Both the position numbers and the translations under genes were made by a program. The notes under the pieces were generated by a model, which searched no databases, was not told the origin of the DNA, and saw only the letters and a list, made by a program, of their open reading frames with translations. 64,000 nt of DNA from Pseudanabaena frigida (GTDB lineage Bacteria > Cyanobacteriota > Cyanobacteriia > Pseudanabaenales > Pseudanabaenaceae), in assembly GCA_003242085.1 (NCBI GenBank), contig QBML01000014.1, forward strand, positions 184,941-248,940, read 5' to 3'. Positions 37,297-46,587 of this stretch are shown piece after piece. Every line of letters begins with the position of its first letter. Positions within the stretch are counted from its first letter, which is position 1.

Positions 37297-38100
37297 TTAC
37301 AAATCTTCCGATTTAGATTCGGAAGTTTCAGTATCAAATGTAGGAGTACTGGCAATATCAGACAGGTTGGTCGGTACTTTAGATATTTTTTTCTTGCGTC
37401 GTGAGTTCGTTCGTGCCCATTTAGTCTGATGCCAAATACCGAACAGCACAAAAGCCGAAACTATTGCCTCAAAATACCATTTAGCGGCTTGCTTAATAAG
37501 CTGGCGAGACGCTCTAGCTTGACCTTCTTCTACCTTTGCTTTGATATCATTTTCGTTTTTTACAATCTCACTATTTAGCTGATTTCTAAGTTCAGTGGGA
37601 TTATTTTTATTTAATTTGATATTTGGTGATCGCTTTTCGATGAATTCCGCAGCCCTCACCAAATTGACATCATTGGTGTTTTTTAAATTTTCCTTTGCTG
37701 TTTTAAACTGCTCTAGTTGTTGGGACATGGCAAAACTAGCCTTGGCTGCATTTTCACTATTAATACGAATAACAGCACTAATTCCAATTAGCAGCATTAC
37801 CGCAAACAAAATACTTAGCAATAATGATAGCCATGATAAAAATTTAAGAATATTTTTACCTAAAGCCGAACGATATGTAGATTCTCCATAAAATACTAAT
37901 ATCAAACCAATAATAGGTACTGGTGAAATTCCTACCAACTTACCTAATGTGCTGAATTCCCATGTCGCATCTTGCCCGAATTTAGATGGAATTAGCGCAT
38001 CAGCAAAGTTAGAAAATGCTAGTAGTAGAAGTCCATAACCAGCAAAACGGAGTAGATTAGCGGTAATTACCTCAGTAGAATTTGAATTAGTATTACTCAT
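37297..38100 (-). CDS. HpsJ-like membrane protein (exosortase/polysaccharide-associated)
   Basis: A 267-residue membrane protein. The N-terminal part has helices at about 15-35, 55-72 and 85-110 with the family block LRFAGYGLLLLAFSNFADAL, ATWEFSTLGKLVGISPVPII and GLILVFYGE. A roughly 95-residue coiled coil follows, then a helix at about 207-225 and a basic, then acidic tail. This matches HpsJ-like proteins of cyanobacterial hormogonium polysaccharide and cyanoexosortase systems, which support extracellular polysaccharide for gliding. It follows the exosortase-associated gene on the same strand with a 177-base gap that holds a weak hairpin. Confidence 0.75.
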   Translation of the reverse strand: MSNTNSNSTEVITANLLRFAGYGLLLLAFSNFADALIPSKFGQDATWEFSTLGKLVGISPVPIIGLILVFYGESTYRSALGKNILKFLSWLSLLLSILFAVMLLIGISAVIRINSENAAKASFAMSQQLEQFKTAKENLKNTNDVNLVRAAEFIEKRSPNIKLNKNNPTELRNQLNSEIVKNENDIKAKVEEGQARASRQLIKQAAKWYFEAIVSAFVLFGIWHQTKWARTNSRRKKKISKVPTNLSDIASTPTFDTETSESKSEDL

Positions 38101-38148
38101 GCTTGTGAAAGTAAAAATAGTAGTGCTAACGATGGCAGGATTTTAGAG

Positions 38149-38184
38149 CTAGGATAGGTGGCGCTAAGTACCGCTCATCCTTAC
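38149..38184. repeat. Imperfect hairpin, TAGGATAGG family
   Basis: AGGATAGGTGG and CCGCTCATCCT pair imperfectly; similar in sequence to 8352-8402. It lies between the exosortase-associated gene and the HpsJ-like gene. Confidence 0.45.
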
Positions 38185-38277
38185 TTCTCGATCGGTACAG
38201 TAAATGTTATTCAAATGTTCTTAAGTGAAGTTATTAATTCATCTAAACTTAATCTCTGGATTAAGAAAAAGATATCT

Positions 38278-39036
38278 TTAGGGTGATGGGAACCGAGGTT
38301 GCCACCATTCGTACCATGAAATCCAAATTTTCTCTAATTTTCGATCGGTAGCATCACGATCGCTCTCCGATCTTAAAGGTGTGGACATAAGAGTCCAAAG
38401 GCATCGGCGATCGCGTAAATCCTTTTGCCCGAGTAACCAAGCAATTACAACATCACGATCCATGGCGCGATCGCTAGCATTATCATCAAACTGTTCCTTA
38501 GTGACAGTAGAGATCCCGCGTGGATTAATACAAGCTGTCAAATAAGCCCGATTTTGATAATTAAAAATGGCATAGTAACCTATTGCATCTTTTCGAGCAG
38601 TTTTTTGGTATAGTTCATCTTCACTAATCTCAATATTAGTTAGTCCTTTCAACAACAAGAAAATATCGCCCTCTGTTCCAACTGCATATCTTATATAGAT
38701 CTCTACTACAGACATGTCATCTAGAAGATACTTATAGCTCTTTCCCGATAAGTATTTAGGTTTACCAAAGAAGTCATTAGTATCAACCAAATCTTCTAAT
38801 TCTGTAGCTTCAGAAGGTTTAGTTGATGTTTGAGCCAATTCAATCTGACTAGGAAATATAAAAGGTGTGGGTTTACCAAGACTAATATCGACAAGCGATC
38901 GCCCCAAGATTAACAAACTACTCCCAATCAAAATAGCTAGCAATCCAAAGCGCAATTTATGACTTTGAGAGTTTTGAGGATTTATGTTTTTTAATTTGTT
39001 ATCGTTTGAATCTAGTTTATCTGCTTCATTTTCCAT
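38278..39036 (-). CDS. Cyanoexosortase A system-associated protein
   Basis: A 252-residue protein with one membrane helix (about 28-48) and a large extracytoplasmic domain. The C-terminal block is distinctive: GYYAIFNYQNRAYLTACINP, GISTVTKEQF, VVIAWLLGQKDLRDRRCLW and the terminal WYEWWQPRFP. It is recognised as the family that accompanies cyanoexosortase A. Such proteins probably assist sorting or export of a surface substrate, but the mechanism is not known. The exosortase itself and PEP-CTERM-type substrates are not in this window. It forms a likely operon with the HpsJ-like gene. Confidence 0.75.
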   Translation of the reverse strand: MENEADKLDSNDNKLKNINPQNSQSHKLRFGLLAILIGSSLLILGRSLVDISLGKPTPFIFPSQIELAQTSTKPSEATELEDLVDTNDFFGKPKYLSGKSYKYLLDDMSVVEIYIRYAVGTEGDIFLLLKGLTNIEISEDELYQKTARKDAIGYYAIFNYQNRAYLTACINPRGISTVTKEQFDDNASDRAMDRDVVIAWLLGQKDLRDRRCLWTLMSTPLRSESDRDATDRKLEKIWISWYEWWQPRFPSP

Positions 39037-39140
39037 GTTTATGTTCTAATTATTTAGACTTGAATATAAACCGTATAAAACATCGCCCATCATAAAATCT
39101 AATCATGTCTGATTGCGATCGCGATCTCTTAAAATGACTT

Positions 39141-40748
39141 ATGAATAATTCCCCACTAAATTCCCCAAAATCAATCTCTTGGCAGGATCGCATTGGCAAC
39201 TGGAATCCACAATTATTAAGAGAAATTCGTGGCAAACTTAAGCTCCGCAACCTAGTTGTCGCGATTGGACTGTCTTTGCTATTTCAGCTTCTTTTACTCT
39301 TGTTTTACAGTCAGAGAGTCCCCAATGAAGACTGTTATATCCAAGCACGTGGATTTGGTTGTGTAGCATCTTGGCAAGATTGGTGGCTAGAACAGTTTCG
39401 CGTTGTTACTTGGACTGAGCCATTTATTTTGTTTTTAGCAGGTGTTTATGGCTTGATCGCCGATCTTGCGCTCGAAGACTACAAGGGAACTCTTAACTTT
39501 ATTCGCATTAGTCCGCGATCGAGCGTCAATATCCTTATGGGCAAGATTATGGGAGTGCCATTACTTGCCTATATTAGTGTCGGTTTAACTATCCCATATC
39601 ACCTAGTATGCGCACTCAATGCAAAAGTTCCGCTCGCATTTTTACTAAGCTTTTACACCTTGCTAATCGGCACTGCTTTTTTCTTATTTAGTGCTTCAAT
39701 TCTCATAGCTTTATTAAGCGGCTGGCAAGCGAAATTAGGCAGTCAGGTATCTGCAGGAGCATTAATATTTTCGTTCGTAACCTTTGTCTGGGTAGCTCCT
39801 TCATTCATGTGGTGGAATATTTTCACAGTATGGAGTTCATTTAGTAAGGTCTTAGTTGGTGGACGGATCAGTCCTATTAAAGTCGAATGGTGGTATTTAC
39901 CGATTACAACTAATATTTGGACTTCACATATTTTTACAATTGTCAATTTGGCGATTTTTAGTTTTGCAATTTGGCGCATCTTGCAACGACGCTTTCACAA
40001 TCCAACTTCAACCTTGGTTAGCAAAGGACAAAGCTACGCAATTACCGCATATTTAGAAATCGCAATGCTGGGATTCTGTATGCAGTCTAGCTTTGCGAAT
40101 ATGGAATTTGCGAATTCCTCAGAATTTCAATTGATAATGTTGCTTTTGCTTTACATTGCTAACTGTTTTATGTTCTTTGCCGCGATCGCAGCTCTGACGC
40201 CCACAAGGCAAGCGTTATTAGATTGGGTAAGATTTGGTGCACTATCAACTACCGAAGAACATCCATCAGGCTTTGGCTATGTCGTGCGCGATCTGATTTG
40301 GTCAGATAAAAGTCCTGTACTGATTGCGATCGCTCTAAATCTCTTATTTACACAATTACCAATTCTAATTTGGGTAAATTCATGGACTAGTCCCGAGATT
40401 CGCGGAAAAGCCCTGATAGTTACCGCTTCTTTCACAATCTCAATCCTTTTAATTGCTTTAATTGCTCAATTAATTTTGTTTCTCAAAACCCGTAACCCGA
40501 CTGCATGGGCAACAGGAACTATTTCGGCATTAATTTTTTTGCCAGTTTCGATCATGCTTACCCTATCAATTAGCCCCGATCGCTATGCTGGAGTCTGGCT
40601 ATTTTTTGGATTTCCTTGGTTAGTTGTGTCAAACATCAAACTTTCCGATATCATTTTGGCATTCGCAGGACAAATTTCCGTAATAATTGCTTTAATATTG
40701 CAACTCATTTATCAGCTACAACGCGCTAAAATGCGAGATACCTTGTGA
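39141..40748 (+). CDS. ABC-2-like multispanning permease, orphan
   Basis: A 535-residue protein with about a dozen hydrophobic segments (first at about 37-56) and a basic cytoplasmic N terminus (NPQLLREIRGKLKLRN). The pattern TLNFIRISPRSSVNILMGKIMGVPLLAY resembles ABC-2 type export permeases. No cognate ATPase is attached: the next gene is the PotA ATPase 82 bases downstream, which belongs to an import system. The substrate is unknown. It is divergent from the exosortase-associated gene (104 bases), so polysaccharide export is a possible but unproven link. Confidence 0.65.
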   Translation: MNNSPLNSPKSISWQDRIGNWNPQLLREIRGKLKLRNLVVAIGLSLLFQLLLLLFYSQRVPNEDCYIQARGFGCVASWQDWWLEQFRVVTWTEPFILFLAGVYGLIADLALEDYKGTLNFIRISPRSSVNILMGKIMGVPLLAYISVGLTIPYHLVCALNAKVPLAFLLSFYTLLIGTAFFLFSASILIALLSGWQAKLGSQVSAGALIFSFVTFVWVAPSFMWWNIFTVWSSFSKVLVGGRISPIKVEWWYLPITTNIWTSHIFTIVNLAIFSFAIWRILQRRFHNPTSTLVSKGQSYAITAYLEIAMLGFCMQSSFANMEFANSSEFQLIMLLLLYIANCFMFFAAIAALTPTRQALLDWVRFGALSTTEEHPSGFGYVVRDLIWSDKSPVLIAIALNLLFTQLPILIWVNSWTSPEIRGKALIVTASFTISILLIALIAQLILFLKTRNPTAWATGTISALIFLPVSIMLTLSISPDRYAGVWLFFGFPWLVVSNIKLSDIILAFAGQISVIIALILQLIYQLQRAKMRDTL

Positions 40749-40830
40749 CATCAGGACAAAAACAAAGGATCAAATGGGCTTCAGCTCATTGTCACCAAAT
40801 CATTATTAGTAGACGTTTGAGCATTACAAC

Positions 40831-41988
40831 ATGGCACAGTCAACCACTGCTAAGCAAAGCGCCACCTCAACAGGGACAGTTCCTGATGTGGAGCTTCAAA
40901 GAGTATTTAAAATGTTTGGGGCAAATACTGTTGTCCAAGGTGTCGATCTGCAAGTCCAAAGAGGCGAGCTTTTCAGTATCTTAGGACCATCAGGTTGTGG
41001 TAAAACCACCTTGCTAAGACTAGTAGCTGGCTTTGAAGAGCCATCAGCAGGTGAAGTGCTCATCCAAGGTCAGCCAATGACCTATATTCCTGCCTATCAA
41101 AGACCTGTAAATACAGTTTTCCAAAGCTATGCCCTATTTGGGCACATGACCATTTTCGACAATGTTGCCTTTGGCCTATCAGTTAAACGGGTAGCAAAGC
41201 CAGAAATCCAGCAACGGGTAAAAGATGCGCTTAAGCAGGTACGCCTCAGCCATTTAAGCGATCGCTATCCTAGCCAAATATCAGGTGGTCAGCAGCAACG
41301 AGTTGCCCTTGCTCGTGCGCTTGTCAATCGACCTAAAGTTATTTTGCTCGATGAACCACTGGCAGCATTGGACTTCAAACTCCGCAAGGAACTGCAAGTA
41401 GAACTATCTAATTTGCAATATGAGTTAGGGATCTCTTTCATCATGGTGACCCACGATCAGGGAGAAGCGCTAGCGATTTCTTCCAGAATCGCGGTCATGA
41501 ACCAAGGACGGATCGAGCAGATCGGCTCACCTGCGGAAGTTTACGATCGTCCTGCTTCAGCATTTGTCGCAGATTTTGTTGGTGAAACTAACTTGTTTGA
41601 GTGTCGTGTGATCGAGCAAGATGGCGCATTTGTAGAGTTACGGTCGTCAACTGGTTTAGCGATCGTTGCCGCCAAACCTAGAAATTGGCTACCCATCCCC
41701 GAAGCTGTAGTTAGCGTTCGTCCTGAAAAAATTAAACTCTCTACCGAATATCCTAACCAGCCTTATAATACCTACCGCGGTATTCTCAATAACGTGCTGT
41801 ACTTAGGCGATCACTCACAATTTGTCGTGGATTTACATGCTAGCGAAAATGTACCACCTGTCAGGGTCATGCTAGTGCGTTCTAATCACCAAGGCGAAAA
41901 AACCCCTCCTTTTGATAGTCAGGTATATGTTTCATGGATGCCTGAAGATTGTGTTGCTCTACCGAAAACTGCAATTGCTAACGCATAA
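40831..41988 (+). CDS. potA: Spermidine/putrescine ABC transporter ATPase
   Basis: A 385-residue importer ATPase. Walker A is GPSGCGKTTLLR (about 52-63), the Q loop lies in NTVFQSYALF, the signature is ISGGQQQR, Walker B is VILLDEPLAALD, and the H-loop His is in MVTHDQGEA. A C-terminal TOBE-type regulatory region (about 270-375) fits the PotA/CUT1 class. It energises polyamine uptake. PotD follows after 84 bases. No PotB or PotC permease is found in this window. Confidence 0.9.
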   Translation: MAQSTTAKQSATSTGTVPDVELQRVFKMFGANTVVQGVDLQVQRGELFSILGPSGCGKTTLLRLVAGFEEPSAGEVLIQGQPMTYIPAYQRPVNTVFQSYALFGHMTIFDNVAFGLSVKRVAKPEIQQRVKDALKQVRLSHLSDRYPSQISGGQQQRVALARALVNRPKVILLDEPLAALDFKLRKELQVELSNLQYELGISFIMVTHDQGEALAISSRIAVMNQGRIEQIGSPAEVYDRPASAFVADFVGETNLFECRVIEQDGAFVELRSSTGLAIVAAKPRNWLPIPEAVVSVRPEKIKLSTEYPNQPYNTYRGILNNVLYLGDHSQFVVDLHASENVPPVRVMLVRSNHQGEKTPPFDSQVYVSWMPEDCVALPKTAIANA

Positions 41989-42072
41989 GTTACTAACAAC
42001 AAAGAGCTTAAGCTCCTTGTTTCTAAATCATATAAAAGCGATCGACAAGGCGATTTATCAGAACAAGTATCT

Positions 42073-43221
42073 ATGAGTATCTCAAGGCGCAAATTCCTCA
42101 GACAAACTGCCTATGCCACATCGGCTCTTGCTAGTGCATCCACACTCGCTGCTTGTGGCATTTTCGATACCAATCCACAGGGATCTGAGTCGGGCAAAGA
42201 TGATGTATCGCGACCTGTCACTCAAGATAAACAAACTTTATATATTTACGGTTGGGCTACCTACGTCAACAACCAAGAGGTTTTAGACGGATTCACCAAA
42301 GAGACAGGTATCAAGGTTGTTGGCGACGCTTATGACTCTAACGAAGTCATGTTGGCAAAACTAGAGGCATCGGGGGGGCGCTCAGGCTATAGCATTATTT
42401 ATCCAAGTGACTATATGGTTACGCAGATGCGAGATCTGAAACTTCTTGCACCACTTAATAAAAAACTATTACCTAACCTGAGCAATATCGATCGCAATTT
42501 TTTAGAATTACCCCACGATCGCGGTGCAGTATTTAGCATTCCAGTCAGTTTAGGGACTACAGGAATTGCCTATAACGTCAAAGCTGTTAACTCAATTATT
42601 GGCGAAGAGCCAACTGATTGGAGTTATTTATGGGAACACAAAAATAAACTGCGAATTACGCTCGTCAACGATCCTCGTGAAGTAATGGGTATGGCTTTAC
42701 ATACCCTTGGCAGCTCTTACAATACTAAAGAGCCAGAAACGATCGAGCAAGCCTTTAAAAAGTTACGGGAATTGCTGCCTGCGATCGCTAATTTTACTAC
42801 TGATGCGTGGCGCGATCCACTAGCTTCGGGCGATCTGATGATGTGTATGGCTTTTTCAGGAGATGCGATTAGCCTAGCCAGACAAGATCCGAATATTAAA
42901 TATATTTTGCCCAATAGTGGCACATCAATCTGGACTGATACCTTAGCTATCCCCAGAGGCGCATCAAATCTTGAAGGTGCTCATGCATGGATAAATTATG
43001 TAATGAAACCTGAAGTTGCTGCCAAAATCAGCGATTCTAATAGCTTTGGTACGACAAATAAGTTAGCAAAATCGATGATTCCTGACGATCTTAAGGCGAT
43101 CAAGGCTTTAGAGCCAACGGAGTTTATGGTTGCCAAGAGCGATCGCATTACCAAACTCGATCCCGCCGTTCTGCAAATTTATGAAGGTTTTTGGACACGC
43201 TTAATCACAGGTTTAGGATAA
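42073..43221 (+). CDS. potD: Spermidine/putrescine-binding lipoprotein
   Basis: A 382-residue substrate-binding protein. The N terminus combines a twin-arginine-type start (SRRKFLRQ) with a lipobox (LAAC, Cys28), so a lipid-anchored Tat substrate is likely. The mature part has the PotD pattern: LYIYGWATYVNNQEVLDGFTKETGI, DSNEVMLAKLEA, YSIIYPSDYMV and the late DTLAIPRGASNLEGAHAWIN. It follows potA and ends 4 bases before the start of the acidic-tail membrane protein gene. Confidence 0.9.
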   Translation: MSISRRKFLRQTAYATSALASASTLAACGIFDTNPQGSESGKDDVSRPVTQDKQTLYIYGWATYVNNQEVLDGFTKETGIKVVGDAYDSNEVMLAKLEASGGRSGYSIIYPSDYMVTQMRDLKLLAPLNKKLLPNLSNIDRNFLELPHDRGAVFSIPVSLGTTGIAYNVKAVNSIIGEEPTDWSYLWEHKNKLRITLVNDPREVMGMALHTLGSSYNTKEPETIEQAFKKLRELLPAIANFTTDAWRDPLASGDLMMCMAFSGDAISLARQDPNIKYILPNSGTSIWTDTLAIPRGASNLEGAHAWINYVMKPEVAAKISDSNSFGTTNKLAKSMIPDDLKAIKALEPTEFMVAKSDRITKLDPAVLQIYEGFWTRLITGLG

Positions 43222-43225
43222 TTTT

Positions 43226-45715
43226 ATGGACACACATAAGCTCAATGCCCCAAGCGACAATATTTCTCTAAGTAAGAATCCCTTTATCTGGGGACATATT
43301 GTCCTACTTGCCGCCATACCTTGGTTGTTAGTATTGAGCATGGCTGGATTAGCTGTGGGCGATCCTGTATTTCCTAGTTGGTTTGAAATATTTTTGTTAG
43401 GGTTACCCGCGATCGCATTTGTGGCTTGGCTTCAGTGGCAACAACCTTTCTCGCCATTTAGTTTATGGGTTGTAGCTAAGCCAATCGAGAGTCTGAGCGA
43501 TCGAGAGCGTCGTGTTCTCACGTTGATTAAGCAACAAAGTAATGGTTGGTATGTAACGGGTTGGATCGCGATCTCCGTAGCAGTCCTAATGAGCGCGATT
43601 TTCTGCAAGATCTATGTAGCTGCACCATTAGCGCAATTAATTGCACCATTTCCCGATTGGTTAAGATTGTTTGGAATTTTATGGGCTGAGGTTTTCTTTT
43701 TATTAAGTAATGTCGTACTACAGTCTGGAGCTTCGGCTTTGCGAATCAAGTTAACACCTGATTCGGAGTTAACGAGCTTACAACCCTTTGCGATCGAAAA
43801 AATTAAAAACAACTTTACAGATATTGCTTGGCGATCGACTCTGCTATTAAAGTTTTTTGAAGATTCTCCAGTTTTTGAAGATGCCAATGATCCTGAAAGT
43901 CAAAAATCAGAAGTTAGCAAGCCTGAGGTTACTCCTCCAGAAGCACCAGAAGCAATAGAGGGTATTTCAGAAACTATTACGCACGATACTTCCGATGAGA
44001 TTTCAGAAGCCGATCGATCTCCAGATTCTGAAGAAGTAGAAACTAATAATCTAATTTCAGAAGTTGAAGCTGATAACACCTTAGAAATTAGTGATTTTAG
44101 TCAGTCCGAGCAATTAGAGACTAATGCTCTTGGAGCAGAAGAGTCTCAAGAAGAAATTTCTCCAGAACTAGATATAGCTGCAATTTCAGAAGAAACTGAC
44201 GAATTAAAGATTGATGAGATTGTTGAAGATCATGAATTTGAGGCGCTTTTACCTTCGTCTGGTACTATTTCAGAAACTAATTCTCCAGAAGAAAATATTA
44301 GTTTGTCTGAACAATTAGAGTCTAATGATATTGAAGAAGAAGCTCAAGAAGAAATTATTTCGGAACTTACTTTAGATGATATCTCAGAACCAAATTTAGC
44401 TGTGACTGATGCGATCATAGGATCTGAGTCGGAGGAGTCAGCACAAGCTGAACTAGAAGCAATTGCAGAAATCTCTGATACTAATCTCGAATCCGAAGTT
44501 AAAGAATTAGAAGCTCAAGAGCAAGAACCAGTTGAAGAGGCTGAGGAGGTTTTAGATATTGAGGATGCAATCTCAGAATCAAATACTGAAGACATCGTTC
44601 ATCAAGTCGATACTGACAGTCCAGAGATTATAGAAATTTCAGAATTGGCTATTGAAAGCTCTAGGCAATTTGAAACTGAGTTGATTTTTGAGATTAATGA
44701 TGACGATCTTGAGGATGCTATTACCGAAGAAGATGAAGAAGATGTTAGCGAGAGTATTGTAGAGCTTGAAATTGAAGTTGTTTTAGACCTTGCTGATGCA
44801 AGCTCAGAATCAATAACTGAAAATGACAATGAAGTTGAGGTAGTTGTTGATTTAATGATCGTTGTACCTGAAGAATCTGAGTTTGAAACAATGTCAGAAG
44901 ATTCTAGCAATGATGAAGAAACAAAAGTATCAGAGATCAGCGAGGAGATTTGCTTAGAAGAATCTGTAGTTGAAGCAGTTGCAAATCGCATTCAAAAAGC
45001 TAGCGATCGCGCTACAAATTTTTCAAAAAAGTCCCGCAAGAGCGGATTTGCCCATAAGATTTACGGTTTTGGTAAATCTGTAAAAGAGAACGCCGAAACT
45101 AGTATTTCATCGTCTGAAATTGATGCTCCTACGGAGCAAGATGTTTCTGACATCAAACTTCAAGATTTAGATAACAAGTTGGAAGAGCAGGCTACTTTTA
45201 ATACTTATGTTGAAAAAGTCATTCAAGAATATCTCGAAGATCCCATAGAACAGGTTGAAGAAGTCGAAGATATTATCGAGATTGCGGCAGTATCAGAACA
45301 AGCCACTGAAATAGCTGAAGAAGTTTTAACGGCTGAAGAAAGTCTAACAACATCAACTCCAGAGGAAATTGCTACTCCATCAATTTTGGATCTAGAATCT
45401 ACAGCCGAGGCAAACATAGCGCCTAATGTAGAAACCATTGCCGATAATATATTGGCAATAAAAACTGAAGTCGAAGAAGCTTCCGAGTCCCTATCTACAA
45501 TCGAGACTGAGGAAGACGACAAAAGCCATCAAAATCTAGTTGAAGAGTTACTAGTAGACAAGTTTCTCGCGAGGATTGAAGAGCTTAATATTGCAGATAA
45601 AGCAAACAAAGTTGCTGCAGAAGATCAAATTAAAGAAGCTAATCTTAAAAATGATGAATTTGCCGATCTAGAGGCACTTATTGATGGAAAACCTCTACCT
45701 GAGAATTTAGAGTAG
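43226..45715 (+). CDS. Low-complexity-tail membrane protein
   Basis: An 829-residue protein. The first roughly 210 residues are a conserved membrane domain (helices about 22-44, 49-66, 110-130, 140-165) starting NPFIWGHIVLLAAIPWLLV. The remaining about 600 residues are an extremely acidic, Ser/Glu/Asp/Ile-rich disordered tail with irregular repeats such as EISE, SEEIS and ISETN. A short basic island lies near residues 590-620 (NRIQKASDRATNFSKKSRKS). It matches the cyanobacterial family named for its low-complexity tail; the function is unknown. Its start is 4 bases after potD, so it is probably translated with it, in the place where Pot permeases would be expected. Tail length varies in the family, and this one looks very long. 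Confidence 0.75.
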   Translation: MDTHKLNAPSDNISLSKNPFIWGHIVLLAAIPWLLVLSMAGLAVGDPVFPSWFEIFLLGLPAIAFVAWLQWQQPFSPFSLWVVAKPIESLSDRERRVLTLIKQQSNGWYVTGWIAISVAVLMSAIFCKIYVAAPLAQLIAPFPDWLRLFGILWAEVFFLLSNVVLQSGASALRIKLTPDSELTSLQPFAIEKIKNNFTDIAWRSTLLLKFFEDSPVFEDANDPESQKSEVSKPEVTPPEAPEAIEGISETITHDTSDEISEADRSPDSEEVETNNLISEVEADNTLEISDFSQSEQLETNALGAEESQEEISPELDIAAISEETDELKIDEIVEDHEFEALLPSSGTISETNSPEENISLSEQLESNDIEEEAQEEIISELTLDDISEPNLAVTDAIIGSESEESAQAELEAIAEISDTNLESEVKELEAQEQEPVEEAEEVLDIEDAISESNTEDIVHQVDTDSPEIIEISELAIESSRQFETELIFEINDDDLEDAITEEDEEDVSESIVELEIEVVLDLADASSESITENDNEVEVVVDLMIVVPEESEFETMSEDSSNDEETKVSEISEEICLEESVVEAVANRIQKASDRATNFSKKSRKSGFAHKIYGFGKSVKENAETSISSSEIDAPTEQDVSDIKLQDLDNKLEEQATFNTYVEKVIQEYLEDPIEQVEEVEDIIEIAAVSEQATEIAEEVLTAEESLTTSTPEEIATPSILDLESTAEANIAPNVETIADNILAIKTEVEEASESLSTIETEEDDKSHQNLVEELLVDKFLARIEELNIADKANKVAAEDQIKEANLKNDEFADLEALIDGKPLPENLE

Positions 45716-45720
45716 ATACT

Positions 45721-46482
45721 CTAAGCGATCGCAATGCCTGACCACTGGACTTGTGGGGCTCTCGGCTGAGGATTGGCAGCATTAAGAAAATAGCGACGGT
45801 AGGAAAAGAATATTTCCTCATTTTGCAGCGTACAGTAAGGTGCGATCGCTACATTCTCGGAAGGCATTCCTAATTCCTGAAGCTGTTGCCATTGTACTTG
45901 GCGCAAATCTAATTTGACCTTTTCAGGATGATCGTCAGGATGTAAACCAACTGGTTGCTTTATCGTAGCCGTAACCTGCTGAGCAACATCCTGCGACACC
46001 TGATAAACCTTACCTGAGATCGCGGGACCAAGTGCCACTCTTAAATTTTTTAGCTCACTTCCGCGATCGCGCAATATTGAGACTGTCTTAGTCACAATCC
46101 CCGCAGCCGTACCACGCCAACCTGCATGGACGGCCGCAACTGCGCCTAATTTGCGATCGCCGATTAAAACGGGAACACAATCCGCCGTACAAACCCAGAC
46201 TGAATGATTGCCATGATTATTTTGGGCAATCTCGCGAGTTGCCCAAACACCATCAGCTTCAGGTAATGGTTGATTTGAGTCTATTTCAATTTCGTTGGCA
46301 TTAATTAGTCGATTGCCATGCACTTGTTTCGCCCGATAAGCTTTCCCTGATGAGGCTAAATGATGATGCAGATCGGGAGGTAATTTTGGAGCGTGCGATC
46401 GGGTAAAAAATCCATGCTGCCAGTCAGCTAGTAAATCGCAAGTTAATACGCCATCTCGCCATTGCCATTGATTTGCGTTCAT
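45721..46482 (-). CDS. pgeF: Peptidoglycan editing factor / YfiH-type polyphenol oxidase family protein
   Basis: A 253-residue soluble protein with the family zinc/copper-site motifs: CTADCVPVLIGD with the ligand Cys, AAVHAGWRGTAAGI with the ligand His, and the upstream KQVHGNRLI. LRVALGPAISGKVYQVS is also typical. Homologues act as peptidoglycan-editing amidases or as purine nucleoside-metabolising enzymes; which activity applies here is unknown. It converges on the acidic-tail gene with only five bases between them and no terminator. Confidence 0.88.
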   Translation of the reverse strand: MNANQWQWRDGVLTCDLLADWQHGFFTRSHAPKLPPDLHHHLASSGKAYRAKQVHGNRLINANEIEIDSNQPLPEADGVWATREIAQNNHGNHSVWVCTADCVPVLIGDRKLGAVAAVHAGWRGTAAGIVTKTVSILRDRGSELKNLRVALGPAISGKVYQVSQDVAQQVTATIKQPVGLHPDDHPEKVKLDLRQVQWQQLQELGMPSENVAIAPYCTLQNEEIFFSYRRYFLNAANPQPRAPQVQWSGIAIA

Positions 46483-46587
46483 TGATTTAGATTCACACTT
46501 TAAAAAGAATGATGCTTTATAGCGCTCATACTAACTCAAACATGAGAAGAGATGGCAAGTGTCGCTTCTCATATTGAATAAATTGAT

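Noticed and set aside
44602-45522. Long open frames antisense to the acidic tail (44602-44991 and 45223-45522), Ser/Thr-rich
   Set aside because: They mirror the Glu/Asp/Ser codon bias of the sense strand; low-complexity products without start signals.
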